From positions 154,744,872 through 154,808,871 of the forward strand of contig OX371223.1 of assembly GCA_947310385.1 (NCBI GenBank): DNA of 64,000 nt, given 5' to 3'. This document shows positions 12,911 through 25,459 of this stretch, piece after piece. The notes under the pieces are model-generated. The model made no database searches, was not told the origin of the DNA, and saw nothing but the letters and a program-made list of their open reading frames with translations. The translations under genes were made by a program, and so were the position numbers. Numbering within the stretch: position 1 is the first letter of the stretch; every line of letters starts with the position of its first letter. The DNA is from Nephrotoma appendiculata (Eukaryota > Arthropoda > Insecta > Diptera > Tipulidae).

Positions 12911-13535
12911 GTAGATCTCTACGCTGGCAACATAAGTAGATAAACAACTTCGTAATTATTGCTAAATCTTCAAGTAATATGAGTGTTTCATTAAAAATAT
13001 CTACCTGTACCTCCATGTCAGGATTTGTTCTACGTACTTGTTGAAGTATCTACACTAAGGCTTTTTTGGTGTGTTTGCCAAAGACCTTTAGGAATGAATG
13101 GTATTCAAGTTGGTATTATGATTGCCAGAATATTACGTAAGAGGTGCTTTTTTAGTGTCTTGCTGCAGTGTTGAGCATTTTCAAGTAAGCTCAGTTTAAG
13201 ACATGCCTTGTAGGTCCGACATACCTACACCATCGATAGTTTTTCAGTGCTTGAACTGATGTTAGTCCTGTTACTTCATTCTCTAATAATATCACTGAGT
13301 ATTATTAGGATGAATATTTTAAATTCGACCCAGTGCATCAAAACTGCGATTTCCAACACATTCAGGAATAATTATTCCCTCCATGCTCCTCCAAAACTGC
13401 TTTCTCGATGTGGTCCACGTGTAGATTTTGGAACTTCAAAACAAACATTTTTGCGAATGAATCTGTTTCACACATTTTGAAAAAGGCCCGTGACATGACA
13501 AACAACTGTTAGATGTCGACCGTAAATGTTAAAAC

Positions 13536-13819
13536 TCAGAATTTGCCAAACAGAGCTTCGATGCTGCTGATGAAATGCTCTATTTGAAATAACACGACTT
13601 CATCGAATGGTGAATTGTTATTTGTAAGTCCAAAACCTTCACCTTTGTGAACTGCATGAACATTAATATGGACTGTAAATATTTTCGACAGTAAAGGAGT
13701 GTAGACATTAAGGCCCACATTGTCCACTTTGATAGTGGCTTTGTGTCTGACATCAGCGGAATTTCGTCGCTAGCATATTGTGTGTATTCGTCGTGACCAG
13801 TGTGTGTTACCTGATTCAT
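13536..13819 (-). pseudogene. Helitron Rep-helicase N-terminal (Rep) fragment
   Basis: Two overlapping minus-strand frames together carry residues like those around the rolling-circle replication initiator of Helitrons. One part reads LLSKIFTVHINVHAVHKG, which fits the family pattern of L..K..AHINVE followed by KYVYKYI.KG. It is followed by a segment with FDEV...Q..HFISSIEALFGKF, which fits DEI....D.RYIS..EA.WRI. The catalytic HUH histidines that belong upstream are not clearly visible. The reading changes frame within the piece. Together with 12770-12910 and 9631-9834 it defines a degraded Helitron on the minus strand. Confidence 0.6.
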
Positions 13820-13879
13820 CTTTCGGGGATATTTTTTCGAATTCTTCTATCTTTCATGAAAGGAGAAATGGAGTTCACT

Positions 13880-14440
13880 GCATCACGTGCCACGGGCATC
13901 AAAACGCTAAATTTGTGAATTGAATTAAATTCCTGATTTCTCCTAAACATGACTTTGAATCAAAAACTATCTGGTATCAGCGGCATAGCAATAGTTTCGA
14001 GTACTAAGGTGCTTCAGCTTAATTTGTTTCATTCATTATATGTGACATTTATTAAAAAATAATACAAAATTATAACTACCAGCGTCAAAACCATGAATTT
14101 GTGAATTAAGAGCTGAGAACAAAATTATTGCTTTTCTAAGACCTTTCAAACGATATGCGACATTTGTGGCATTCAAAATGTGACATTCACAATGGACATT
14201 TAAAATTTGTAATATTTTAGCTCCTTTTTTTGAATGGCATCTCTCACCTACAAATAGAAACATAAACATGTAAAATGACAACAAAGTTTTCAAAATAGTC
14301 CCAAACAATAATTGTTCCGCCACGCGATTCCAAAAGTCCTGAAATATATTCAAGATGGCCAACCAAAACAGAAACTTTAGTAAATTACGCAATCAACAGA
14401 TTCAACCATCGTCTATAATAAGTTAAATGACGGATGAACC
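13880..14440 (-). repeat. Dispersed repeat, reverse-orientation relative of 39960-40470
   Basis: The reverse complement contains the words gcatatcgtttgaaaggtct, aaaagcaataattttgt and gacgctggtag. These match the tandemly arranged units at 39960-40470, such as gcatatcatttgaaaggtct and ggcgctggcgac. The 118-residue open frame on the minus strand (14036-14392) lies within this repeat and has no recognisable domain, so I do not treat it as a gene. Confidence 0.65.
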
Positions 14441-16300
14441 AACAAACACCGCATTATAAATCCCGGGATTTTTTTTAATTATTTCTCTCAGCTCAAACGA
14501 CTTTAATGAAAATTTCTGAGAAACTATTTTCGAGTACTGCGGTGGGTTTTGATTTCGGGAAAATCTCTTTAGGGAGTCCTCCGTTTTAAAAAAATCGACT
14601 CGTGCGATTATGGTAAAAAGGAGTGAGGGGTGATTTTCTTGGCCAGGAATCGATTGTGCGGGGTGTCCGGGTCCCTATTATACATTTTTTTAAGCTCGAA
14701 CTCATTGCTGTCTAGTTTTCGTTGAAGCTTCCTTTCAAGAGGCGGTTTTGTATGAGAAAGATGATTGCTCGATTTTTGTAGTTACATATCTGCTAACCCG
14801 TCCGCTATGGTCCCTAGGGATTAGATTACATAGTTGTTGACTTGTGTTTGTACTATGCTGTACTGATGTATTTTGCATTTTAGGATGAGCAGCTTTTTAT
14901 TGAAAGAGAAAAAAAAAAAATTTTTTTTGTTACGAAAGTTCACTAAGGGCAACCAAATAAATTAAATTTGTTTTGATATCGGAGGTTGGATTGTATACGT
15001 TCTCAGTCACATCCTTTTCTAGTAAGTTCGTCCTGTGTAAATTGGAACTACATAGTAAATATTTTATGAAACTTTCAGTGCCATGAGCATTTCTTTAATT
15101 TGATTTAAATCCAGAAGCTCGAAGTTTTATAATGTTTAGGATGGCGAAAAGTATTAATTTAGAATTCATTTTCAGGAAATCTCCACAGATGCCCGTTAAA
15201 TAATAAAAGTTTTTACTTATTTGCTGATTTAAAAGGCAATTGTTGAAGTCCAATGCTATTGTTAACCATTAAAATTCAATTCAATCAATTAATTTTTGCT
15301 ACCCTCTTTTTAATGCTAAAAATTTCACACTAGAGCCCAGTATGAACCATTTTCGTGACGTAGTCATTCTCGTCGCAGTACAATTTGGTCGGTACAAAAA
15401 CTAAAAAAACGTTAGTAAATTAGCATGACTATTATAATTGAGTTAGCTAACGAAATAGGCAAAATGAATTTTATTTGGCTCAATGCAACTTGTTGTATCA
15501 GAGGTGGCTATAAATATTTATATAATGGAGGAACATATTCTGTCATAATTTTCTACCTTTCAATTTTTGGTGTATTTCTCGGTGGGTAAAAATGGATTTT
15601 AATATCAGCCAGTTCGGATTTAATGCTGTCCGAGAATATTTAATTTTAAGCTTGAAACTTACTAGACCGATTTGTTTTCCTTCCATCGTTCGGTTATAAA
15701 ACAAATAACTTGGTTTTATAGGGCCAAGATATTGAAATTCTAATAACAAACCTATAGCTGAAAGTACTTTTCTTTATGATTTGATGGATTAGTACACACA
15801 GGTACACTTTTATTCATTTCAAAACAGAACTTTACAAAAGATAACATGATATCTATTCAAACACTATTCAAACCAACGAATAGGTTAATCATTACTGCTA
15901 CTAATTTAAATAATGTATTTAATCGGAAATAACAGAATTCATTCCGGTAGCAGTATAATAAAATGTTATAAGTTTAGGTAAATGTTGAATAAGTTAATTT
16001 AAGATTTTGTTAGCTCTAAATGTGGGCTAGCTCCGACCCACGGTGTGCACAAGTTTCAAAACTACAATTATGAAAGAATAGTGAACTATCTCCAGCCTAT
16101 GGTAGGCTCACTATTCGAATGCAAACATATGGAACAGAACCGACTAAAACAGGGTATCACCCAACAGTTTACCACACAATAATGAATTATTAATTAATTA
16201 TTAAAAATTGAAAAACAAAAATTTCCTTTCTAAAAATTCGTTGATCAAATTGATGATCATAGGAAAAATAAGACAAATATAATTTTATTTTCATAATACG
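14440..16300. other. No recognisable gene
   Basis: About 1.9 kb with no coding or RNA signature that I recognise. The part at 14500-14830 is less AT-rich than its surroundings and may be part of a decayed element, but no motif supports this. Confidence 0.45.
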
Positions 16301-16409
16301 CAGTAGAACCTGATCTAAAAACTATTCTGATTTTCTTAAAACGTATTACTAGAGATTTTCCAGTTTGGCGTAAACGGATGCTGTATAAAATAGCATAAAT
16401 TTTCAGCAG

Positions 16410-17400
16410 AAAAATGTGTTTTTGCTATTCATCGCTAGAGGCATCACTATCACAAAATTGAAATTTTTTTTGGTGATATTTTTTGAATCCAGCAGAAAAT
16501 TTTTGAAATTTTTAAGCAAATTAATAATTCTCAACAGAAAGTTTTAAGAAAATCACAGAATTTAAGAAATGAAGAGAAAATAAACATATATTTTCTCTTC
16601 ATTTCTTAAATTCTTAAATTCTACGTTTGAAACGAAGAAAATTTTCCTTAAAAGACCGATTTGCGTATGTGAAGTATAAGGACTCTCAAAATATACGAAA
16701 ATTACCATAATCAACATAATGCAAATACAAGAGAACATTAAAAAAATCGCCATCTTTGTTATCACTCCTTTCATTTCTGAAGTCATTTTAATGAGAAATG
16801 TTTTCAGTTTTTTTTTTACTAAAGTATTAGAAAACCCCCCACCCTGTAACTACCCTGGGTGTATGTATTTATGGTAGCTGAGATCATAATCTATATACAT
16901 GAGCAACATAAGATTCATATCTGGCATCACTAGCCTTCCATACATTTTTGAAGTCATTTTAATGTGAAATATGCAATATAGATTATGATCTTCTCTACCA
17001 TAAAAACATATACCCAGAGTAGTTACAGGGGGGTTTTTCTAACACTTTTGTTAAAAAACTGAAAACATTTCTCATTAAAATGACTTCAGAAATGTATGGA
17101 GTGTTATCAATGGCGATTTTTTTGATGTTGCCCTGTATGTTGCCCTGTAATTTTAGTATATTTTGAGAGTTCTTACACTATACATACGCAAATCGTTTTT
17201 AAAAAAAAAATACTCTCTTTGCTTCAAAACGTTTAAACATATATTTTCTCTTTTTTCATAAATTCTTTGATTTATCATAAAATTTTCTGCTGTTTTCAAA
17301 AAATATGACCAGAATATTTCATTTTTGTGATAGGAATGCTGCTAGCGGTGAATCGCAAAAACACGATGGGTGCCTCTAACGGTGAATAGCAATTTTCTGC
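16410..17400. repeat. Large imperfect palindrome (foldback element)
   Basis: The left arm (about 16410-16900) and right arm (about 16975-17400) are reverse complements with scattered differences and indels. Matching pairs include atcataatctatat near 16885 with atatagattatgat near 16979, catttctcattaaaatgac near 17069 with the same words reversed near 16780, and ttttgctattcatcgctagagg near 16421 with its mirror near 17375. The loop is about 70-80 bases. Such a structure is typical of foldback-type or long-TIR non-autonomous DNA elements and could produce hairpin RNA. The short open frame on the minus strand (16562-16786) belongs to the left arm and is not a gene. Confidence 0.8.
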
Positions 17401-17979
17401 CAACTTATACGCATCGTAAACGGGTAATATTTTTAGAATATTTGTTCCTCATCTAAATAAAAAAAAATTACTCATAGAAATGTCAATGAAAATGTTTAAT
17501 TGCAATAACTATCCGATTTAGAGATTTGAGCTGCTATACCAGCTGGGACCCAATTTTGGTCGAAAAACGGGAATAAACTTTATGAGTTTTGCCTTTGTTT
17601 CACATACGTACTAGACGTAAATATTGAATTTTTCCGGAAATGACGATTTTTGACAAACCGTTTGACAACCGTTTTTCAACAAAAACTCCCTAAATGATGG
17701 TATTTTTATTTCTGATTGATGGATTGATTTTGATGATACTTCATACTAAAGGTTTTTCTATAAATAAATCTAAGACATTTTTAGGCGAGATCGACCCAAA
17801 AATAAAAAGATTGTAAATTAAATTTCAAACACAATTAGTTCAAATCATATTTGAATTTTAAATAATAAAAAAAAATATTTTACCGTAATTCAGCATCTCT
17901 ACAGACCAAGCGGATTGAATATTCGGAATAAAACTTCATGTCTATGCGTCTTTCATATAAATTGGGAGGATCGGCGAAA

Positions 17980-18710
17980 TTTGACTTTACGTATATATCG
18001 TGAAAATCAGGTAAGGAGTATAAATTTTGGATATTTTCGCAGGATTTTTACTATCAGTTTTTAGCAGGAGGAAGCTAAGTTGTTCCGGAAAATTTTTTAA
18101 TTTTCCGGAGAAAATTTTCACTTTTTTTATTTTTTCAATTTTTTTTATTTTTATTAACAATAATTGCTTCGTCAACCTTGGAGACACAGATCAAAGAGTT
18201 TCTATCGCTCTTATCGCTTCTTTTGATAGTGCCACAAATGTTCAAAAAATCAACTTTTGTAAATACATATGTATAATTTTTTAGATGTAATTTTACTTCC
18301 TTGTATACCTTAGAGGATGGGCTAACCCACAAACTCCCGCTTTTCCAGAATTTATACAATTCTTCAAGTGTCAAATTGTATTTATAATTTTAAACTAAGT
18401 AAAAAAAAAAAATTTTAAAATTTCCTGGAAAAATTGCAAAATTTTCCCGGAAATTTTTTTTGTACTGTTGAAAAACTGTTAAGATACAATCCTAATATCA
18501 AAATTTTTATAAAAATTACACATTTGTACGTATTTTGAATAAAGTAATAGACAATTTTTTTTTAATTGTAAATTTTCCCGGAAAATGGGGTAATTTTCCG
18601 GAAAAATTTAGCTTCCCCTCCTAAAAACTGTTGATAAACAATCCTGCATTTAACAATTTTTAATGTTTATACTCCTTACCTGATTTTCTCGATATATACG
18701 TAATGTAAAC
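17980..18710. repeat. Inverted-repeat element, arms about 125 bp
   Basis: The left arm at 17980-18110 contains gaaaatcaggtaaggagta, later caggaggaagctaa and a run of ttccgg words. The right arm at about 18575-18710 is its reverse complement, with tactccttacctgatttt and ttagcttcccctcc. The interior of about 460 bases holds AT-rich DNA with more ttttcccgg words and no gene. This looks like a small non-autonomous DNA element. I could not fix target duplications. Confidence 0.7.
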
Positions 18711-18827
18711 TTTAGCGGGGGGGATCTACCCCAAATGTGGTAGACATCAGTGTACCAGAAGCTACTGCATCCGTAAGAAATTTTTAAATTTTCAACATGT
18801 GTTGGCCGCTCTCCATTCCGTGGTTCC

Positions 18828-19227
18828 ACACTTTGATTCTTTCGTCGTTATTCTTTCCCTGTTTTCTTTCCCTTCACGTACAAACTAATTTTTTGGCGGG
18901 GAAATTTTTGATTCTTTTTTCAGCAACATTTTTTTTTTGATTCAACTGATTCTCGCGCTGCTACAAACATAAATATTTCAACGACACCTTTTTTATTTGT
19001 CGTTTTTGGGTTAATTTTAGTTTAATTTTTGCTTCGAGTGCAAAAATATATTTTTTCAACCAAGGAAGCAGTTTTCGCACCAAATAATAAACATTTTTTA
19101 CTAAACGAATATATCAAAAAGCATAATTTTACGCACATACATAAACAAAGAAATGCGCAAAGAAATCAAATGTGGACGTCGATTGATTTTTTGAAATCAT
19201 GGAATCACGACGAAAGAATCAAAGTGT
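18828..19227. repeat. Short inverted repeats 400 bp apart (possible MITE)
   Basis: The word acactttgattctttcgtc at 18828 is repeated in reverse complement at about 19207-19227, with only one mismatch over roughly 26 bases. The enclosed 350 bases are AT-rich with no domain. The spacing and symmetry suggest a miniature inverted-repeat element, but I see no clear target duplication. Confidence 0.45.
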
Positions 19228-19399
19228 CGCGAGGCTCATTTGTTTGCAAAGGAATTGCAACATGAAATTGTTTGACCTTGAATATTTTGACTAAATGTCT
19301 GTGTCCTCTCTACAGATCAGACGGATTGACTGATCGGGATGAAACTATATACATACTTAAGTTGTTTTCATAAATTGGCAAAAGATTCCAGTGATTTTT

Positions 19400-21890
19400 G
19401 ACCGGGTCACCCAGAAAATATTTTTGCGAAAGTTGGTAGAAACCTGAGAACATTCGCGCAGGTAAAAGAAAATCGTGTGTTGGCCACAATATACTCACCC
19501 TGCATTTTTTTTTAATAAATATTTTTTCCTAACTACACTACTGCGTAAGACGAACATTAAACAGAAAACTAAATTCGATTTCATTAAAATATTATTGTTA
19601 TTAGTGCATATAATTTATTACATTTTTCCAATATTACGAATCAATAATAAAAGTATATAAAAGTAAATTTATTACAATTTTTAATTTTATAATAAAATAA
19701 TTTAATTAGCATATTACAATGTTGAAGTTATTGTATGCGCAAATATTTTCGTCTCAGACTCACAGAGACGTTTTAAATACTCAGGAATGTTTCCTGTTCC
19801 AATCTAAGTACATACAATTGTTCGTATGTAAATTGTATAATTGGCTTCTGGTTTAAAACTTTAATTTATATGCAAAATTCATTTTGTTATGTATAATTTT
19901 ATCCATCTGTTTAAATTCATATCAGATCACATACGTATACGCGAGTATGTACAAATTATCATAAGGCAAAATACTAAAAGCAAAATTTTGAATTTATTCG
20001 CGTAATTTAACGAGTTCACTGACATAAAAATGTTGCGCACAAAATAATAAAATTATTTATGCTGCTGCTCGCGATTTTTGAATTTAAACAAATTTAATTG
20101 ACCTAGAAAATGGTAATTTTGCGATTTTTTGATATGAAAAGCATGTTCGCAAAATATAAATCAATGGCCACTTTTATACTCGACTGTATCGCGTATTAAG
20201 CCGCGCCGCAATTTAGTGAATATATGAAGTGTGTTGCTGTTATTTTTAATTAAGTGGCAAATTATATAATTTATTTATTGGACTGCTCGCTCATAACTAT
20301 TATATAAAACCATACCATGACATAATTTTTATACATAAACCATACGATCGATCGCATATACTTATGTGCTGTGATTTTATTTCCCCCCGCCCGTTCGCAT
20401 AAAGTAATTTATGTTTTTTTTTGTCATTTTATTCAAAAATTCTTTAACATTCACTTGTATTAAATTTAACTATAAAATACCACTTTGCTAGCATATTTTA
20501 TATATACCGTCACATATATGAATTATGATCACATGTTAAAACCACGATTTATAAAATTTCTTGATAATTTATTTCATTAATTAACACCTTGAATTTATAA
20601 TTATTGTTTAGTTAGACAACACGAAGCATAACAAAAATATGATCATCAATGAATTACATACTACGCGATCGAGTAACAAAACTATGTTGTGTAATCGCGA
20701 ACATGCGGTTTATTGAGGAAATTTTTAATTAATCCGCGCGCACATCACCATGATGTGTAATTTAATCATAATTTAAAAAAAAAGAATTAAATGGCTTTTT
20801 AACTACGTTAGAAACGTTATATATAATTCAACAACATCCTTTCACATTTTTATGTAATGTACATATATTTTAATGTATTTAATGTATCAATGGGATTGGG
20901 TGTGACATGTGCTAGAATTTTGAAATTACCATATGTGCGAGTAAATACATTTGTTTCTAAATAATGACTAAGTCTAGTAGAAATCAGTGTGTCTCAATGT
21001 TTATATAATTGTGGTACATACACAAATTGGAATCTACTATTATATTATTATATTACATATTTTGATAAAATATCTTTAGTTGCCAAAGACTGACTTCTTG
21101 AAGAATAAATGTTTCGTCCGATTTATATACCAAAGATATATGGCAAGATAGGATTTTTTATTTTATCAGTATGCAAGTCCCAACTAAATTTGCTGTCAGT
21201 CATTAAAGCCAAATATTTATACTTACTAAGTAGTAGTACTATACTTTATACTTACTGTCCACAACTCATTTTTCTATTAATTTGCTTACTTTATAATATA
21301 TCAGTGAAATTGAGATACGCAGACGCCGTACTTAACTTCGTTGTAAATTCAAATTGGCAATCTGATATGATAAGCTGGAAATCAGTAAATAATTAGCCAA
21401 TATCATCTGACTGTCAGATTTAGCAATAGCATGCTTCAAGCAAACATGAAATATTCTATAGCTCAATGCTTCATTAATGAATTTTGCAATTAATGGTAAG
21501 ACATAATTTGAAAAATGTTCAGGTGGTGACCTTGACAACATATTGATTAAACTGTTTTGTGACTTCAAGCTGATCAGTTAATAATTGCTTATTATTCTCT
21601 ACATACTTTTTTGCAGAATTAGTAAAAGGAACTTGTTGAAGATTATTTGTTTGAAATATTTCTAAAGTTCTCTTGGCTTATCAGATTTTCCCTAACATAA
21701 TCCTCGCAAGACCGCTTTTTGATCAATTTAATTTTTTCATTATTAAAGCACTAATTGATCTGAGTCTCTCTCAACATCCGCTTCAGTTTATAGAATCTAT
21801 CACACTATTACATCAGATTTTTAAATCAGCTGAAATGAAGTCAAAATCTGCATTACTGACAACACAATTATTTTCAATCACATCCCTCAG
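19400..21890. other. AT-rich region without recognisable genes
   Basis: About 2.5 kb of very AT-rich sequence without repeats of note or open frames with recognisable domains. The less degraded look, with few transposon words, would fit ancestral intron or intergenic DNA. Confidence 0.45.
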
Positions 21891-21892
21891 TC

Positions 21893-22951
21893 ATACTATT
21901 AAAGTTAACCGAAAGTTTCCAGCCGAAAAATCAAAAAATCGATAATGCAGATAGTGTCTTCGCTTTCTCAGCCGAAAGTTGATAAATACGTCACCGTTGA
22001 TCAACATTCTTCACCCGAAATTATCAGCCGAAAAATTATTTCAACAACACATCAACAAAAACCAATTTTTATGTTTTAGTATGCGAAGGTTGTTGTAAAA
22101 CCTAATCCTATTTAAACTTGAAAAATACAAATGTTTAAATCAACCAATCATAATTTGAAAAGCAATATTGTTAACCTTGCTTCAAATAAAGTATGGTGGG
22201 GATGCCACTATGGCCATTTGATATGTCATAATGTTGGTCAACTTCAGCTTAATTATGAAGAAATTCTGAAGGGGATACAGAGATATAATTTATCAAAATT
22301 TTGCTAATTCAATATGGTCACTTGATAGGCTATCATGTTGGTCAACTTCGGCCTAACTGTGGAGACATATTGAAATAGCGAAATTATACTCCCGTTTGCG
22401 AAACGAAATTAACCGGTTAATGAAACCGGTTAACGAAATTTTGATGGGGATACGGGGGTACAATTTAACAAAATTTCCATAGTTGAACTTCTGAAAAATT
22501 CATTGAATGGTCCAGAGCTCTTGTTTAACCTAAATTTGCATTGATGCCACTATGGCCATTTGATAGGCCCTAATGCCTGTTAACGACATCCAATTTTGAA
22601 GAAATTCTGACCGGGATCCGGGGGTGCAATTTGACAAGATTTCATTAATTCAATTTCTGAAAATTCATTGAATGGCCTGGCGCTCTTGTTTAACCTAAAT
22701 TCGGATCAAAATTTTTTCACAAATTGTCTGGAGTAGACATAACATATTAAACTTTTATTTTAATATCAACTTAATGAAATAAATAAAATGAAGGAAAATT
22801 TATTTTTCTTAAATATCGGCTGGCAACTTTCGGCTGAAATATATTGATCAACGTTGTCGAATTTTTATGTTCGGCTATCAAACCAAAGACAAAATCTGCA
22901 TTATCATTTTTTTATTTTCGGCTGGCAACTTTCGGCTTACTTTAACAAGGT
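21893..22951. mobile_element. Non-autonomous DNA transposon, 9-bp TSD, Mutator-like
   Basis: The 1059-bp element is bounded by the direct repeat ccctcagtc (21884-21892 and 22952-22960), a 9-bp target duplication. Its ends are inverted repeats. The first 33 bases match the reverse complement of the last 33 at most positions, sharing cores such as ccgaaagtt and ccagccg. Similarity continues for about 140-165 bases through gataatgcagat and gttgatcaa. The words agccgaaagttgccagccga recur inside the ends. The interior holds 2-3 degraded copies of a unit starting ccactatggccatttgata. No transposase is encoded. A 9-bp duplication plus long TIRs points to the Mutator superfamily, which I infer rather than prove. 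Confidence 0.8.
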
Positions 22952-22960
22952 CCCTCAGTC

Positions 22961-24340
22961 TAAGTTGTCTTCATTTATTAGACTAATATTTTGAATGAAG
23001 CTGCATCTGCCGCGGCATCAATAGTTTCCAAGCCCAGCAGCATCAATTTACTGTATAACCGTTTAATAATAATCTGCATAACCGATAGAATAATTACTTA
23101 CAAGTACATTCCACACCCTCTGCATATCGAAATATGAGTTATGACGTATTGGGTACTACTGTCAAATAGATAATAATATCTGTAGGTTATTTAAGACATG
23201 ACCAGCTCGGCCGTATGTGACATTGTTGCTTGCTTTCCATAATTCGATCAAGGCCCTTCGTTGATGATATTTTGACCACCTGCGCTTTGACTTCTTTGCA
23301 AACGAGCATATTCGATTTATTTATCCATATTTATATTTTATCAACTTATTCAGTTCACGACCTTTACGATACAAGCCAAGTTGGAATGGTGTTTGGAGGT
23401 GATCAAGAAAAAAAGTTTGTTTATAAGTTTGTTGTTGAGACTTCAATTAAAAGAACACGATTATTTTCTACCACGTTTTGAGATTCGGCTCGGCGCTCTT
23501 CGACTTCTTGACTTATGAAAGTTTGAGATGCTTATATCCCCACTACCATGTATTTTATCTCCGCAATTTCAAGGCTATGCTTATTTAGTTTATCAAAGAT
23601 CTGATTTAGAATACTTTCAATATTTTCTGCACTAGGTTGTGGAACTTTTGACAAGCTTTCACAGTTAGAAGTGTTCTTATAGCAGTGTGCTGTCCGATAA
23701 CACTCTTACAAGGTGGATGAACATACCAGCATAGCAGTATACCTTATGTTTTTTTCTGCGACCTCAAACTCATGCTGATACGGTAATTGTAGGTTATGTA
23801 TTTCACACTGTTTTTGTTTTATTTCTTATTATGATTATTTAACATTGAACTGCTCTAAATTTAATGAGGCCTTATTTATATTTTTATTAACAATTAACTT
23901 CTTTTTTAATTATATTTAATTTAATTAAAATTGAAATTTGAATTTAAAAAAGAACATTTTTTGACATCCATCTGACGCGCCAACAGATGTCATTCAACGC
24001 TTCAATGGAAGTTCGTTGGTTTTTGCCAATCACTAGTTCCACTCCACAATTCCCATTACGTAATCCTTAAAACATATCGAATACAGATACTTCGACAGTG
24101 AATTGTTTAACTTCGGTGCTAAATATCTAAATGCTCGTTGTATAATAAAGGAGAAAGACAAGGCGACAACAACTTCATCAACAAAGTTGCTTTGTTTAGT
24201 ACAAATTTGGGTGACCGTATGTTAACAGGAAATAAATAGTTAAACAAATGGAAGAATAACGATATCATGCCGCCCCCGCATCTGTAATTTTCTGTAATTT
24301 TCAATTTTTGTTCAAATTCTCTCCAATTATTGACTTTTTC
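22961..24340. other. No recognisable gene
   Basis: Mixed-composition DNA with scattered short open frames on both strands, none with a recognisable motif. It lies between the Mutator-like element and a gag fragment, so part of it may be retroelement-derived. Confidence 0.4.
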
Positions 24341-24740
24341 CCGTAATATCTTCCAAATCCAATTTGCGTAAATTTTCTGAATCAGTTGATCAACTTGCTC
24401 TGGCTACCTCATATTCCAAAGACAACGCCAATACTTCGTTCATGGTTAGTGTAAGTTTTACCTCTAGCATTGGTTCTCAAAAATTATAAATAGTTGGCCT
24501 TGACTACACTGATAGACACATTCACTGTTAGTACATCTGCAGAAGCATTATCGTAAGTTTGACATATCAATTTCGTTGCCTCTCTTTCTAGGTTTTTCAA
24601 GCTACACTTAGTTGCAGCTTGCATTGGAATTGAATCTTGCATAAATCTCAGTTGCAACTCAGTCGTAACCAAGTCATAACTCGGTTTCGTTGCAGTGCAT
24701 TGAGCTGCTACCCTGCACCTCTTCAATAAGAATGTCGGTG
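24340..24740 (-). pseudogene. Ty3/gypsy-type gag fragment
   Basis: The minus-strand frame (24484-24726 and its continuation to about 24340) fits the C-terminal half of capsid from a gypsy family. A segment with LRFMQDSIPMQAATK is followed by SLKNLEREATKLICQTY and DNASADVL, where the family shows L.R.Q..GE.L..LA.EIERL...AY..AP.....LA...FI. It continues into ALSLEYEVARAS, corresponding to the usual AL..A..YEAAR. There is at least one frame break. A zinc knuckle does not follow. Sequence up to about 25450 on the same strand may be part of the same element but shows no motif. Confidence 0.5.
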
Positions 24741-25459
24741 GCTTTAAAATTCTTCTTGAGCTTCCGCCAACTGAAATAATTGCTTAATTTTATTTTCTAT
24801 TTCCTGCTTGATTTGTGCTTAAAATTATAAGAGCCAAGTTTTCTTTCAAGAGACTTTATTTCACCCTTTAGCTCTTTAACTTGAAGATTTTGGTTGAGTT
24901 TCTTGTCTAAATTGGGAAACCATCATCGCTTTGTTCTATGTACGTCATTCTGCAAATTGATCACTTTGTTTTACTCGTAATTTTGGTAATAGTGCCCTTT
25001 GCTGCTCGGATTTGGCGACTTGATGGTTTAATTTCTTACCTTTGCTTGTCTTATCTCGCATCAAATTTAGCGTCCTTTCCCTTTAGTTAAAATCCATCAT
25101 ATCTTTTATGGCCTATAGGATGGTTTCTTTTGTTCAGGTGTAGACTTTTTTACTGAAATGGTTGTTTCTTTTTGACCCATCGTTTCGGTTTCGTCATTTT
25201 TTTTTTTACTTCTTTTCTACTTGCTTTACGTTACGGTCATCATGGATGGCGCCAGTTATCCCTATATCGATTAGTTGAAAGCTGGCTGGACTTTGTGCTG
25301 ATTGTTAGGGGTAACTCGTGGCATTCATGATTGTCCTAGCGTCGGTGATGATTATCGCGATGTAAGCCCTGCTGTTTCAGCATACTCTTCCATGGCGATC
25401 TGTATAGTCTCGAAAGTCACTCGGTTTTATTGCCCTTGGTTGAAAGCCTGAGGCTTTGC

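Noticed and set aside
14036..14392. A 118-residue minus-strand open frame
   Set aside because: It lies in a dispersed repeat shared with 40 kb and has no recognisable motif.
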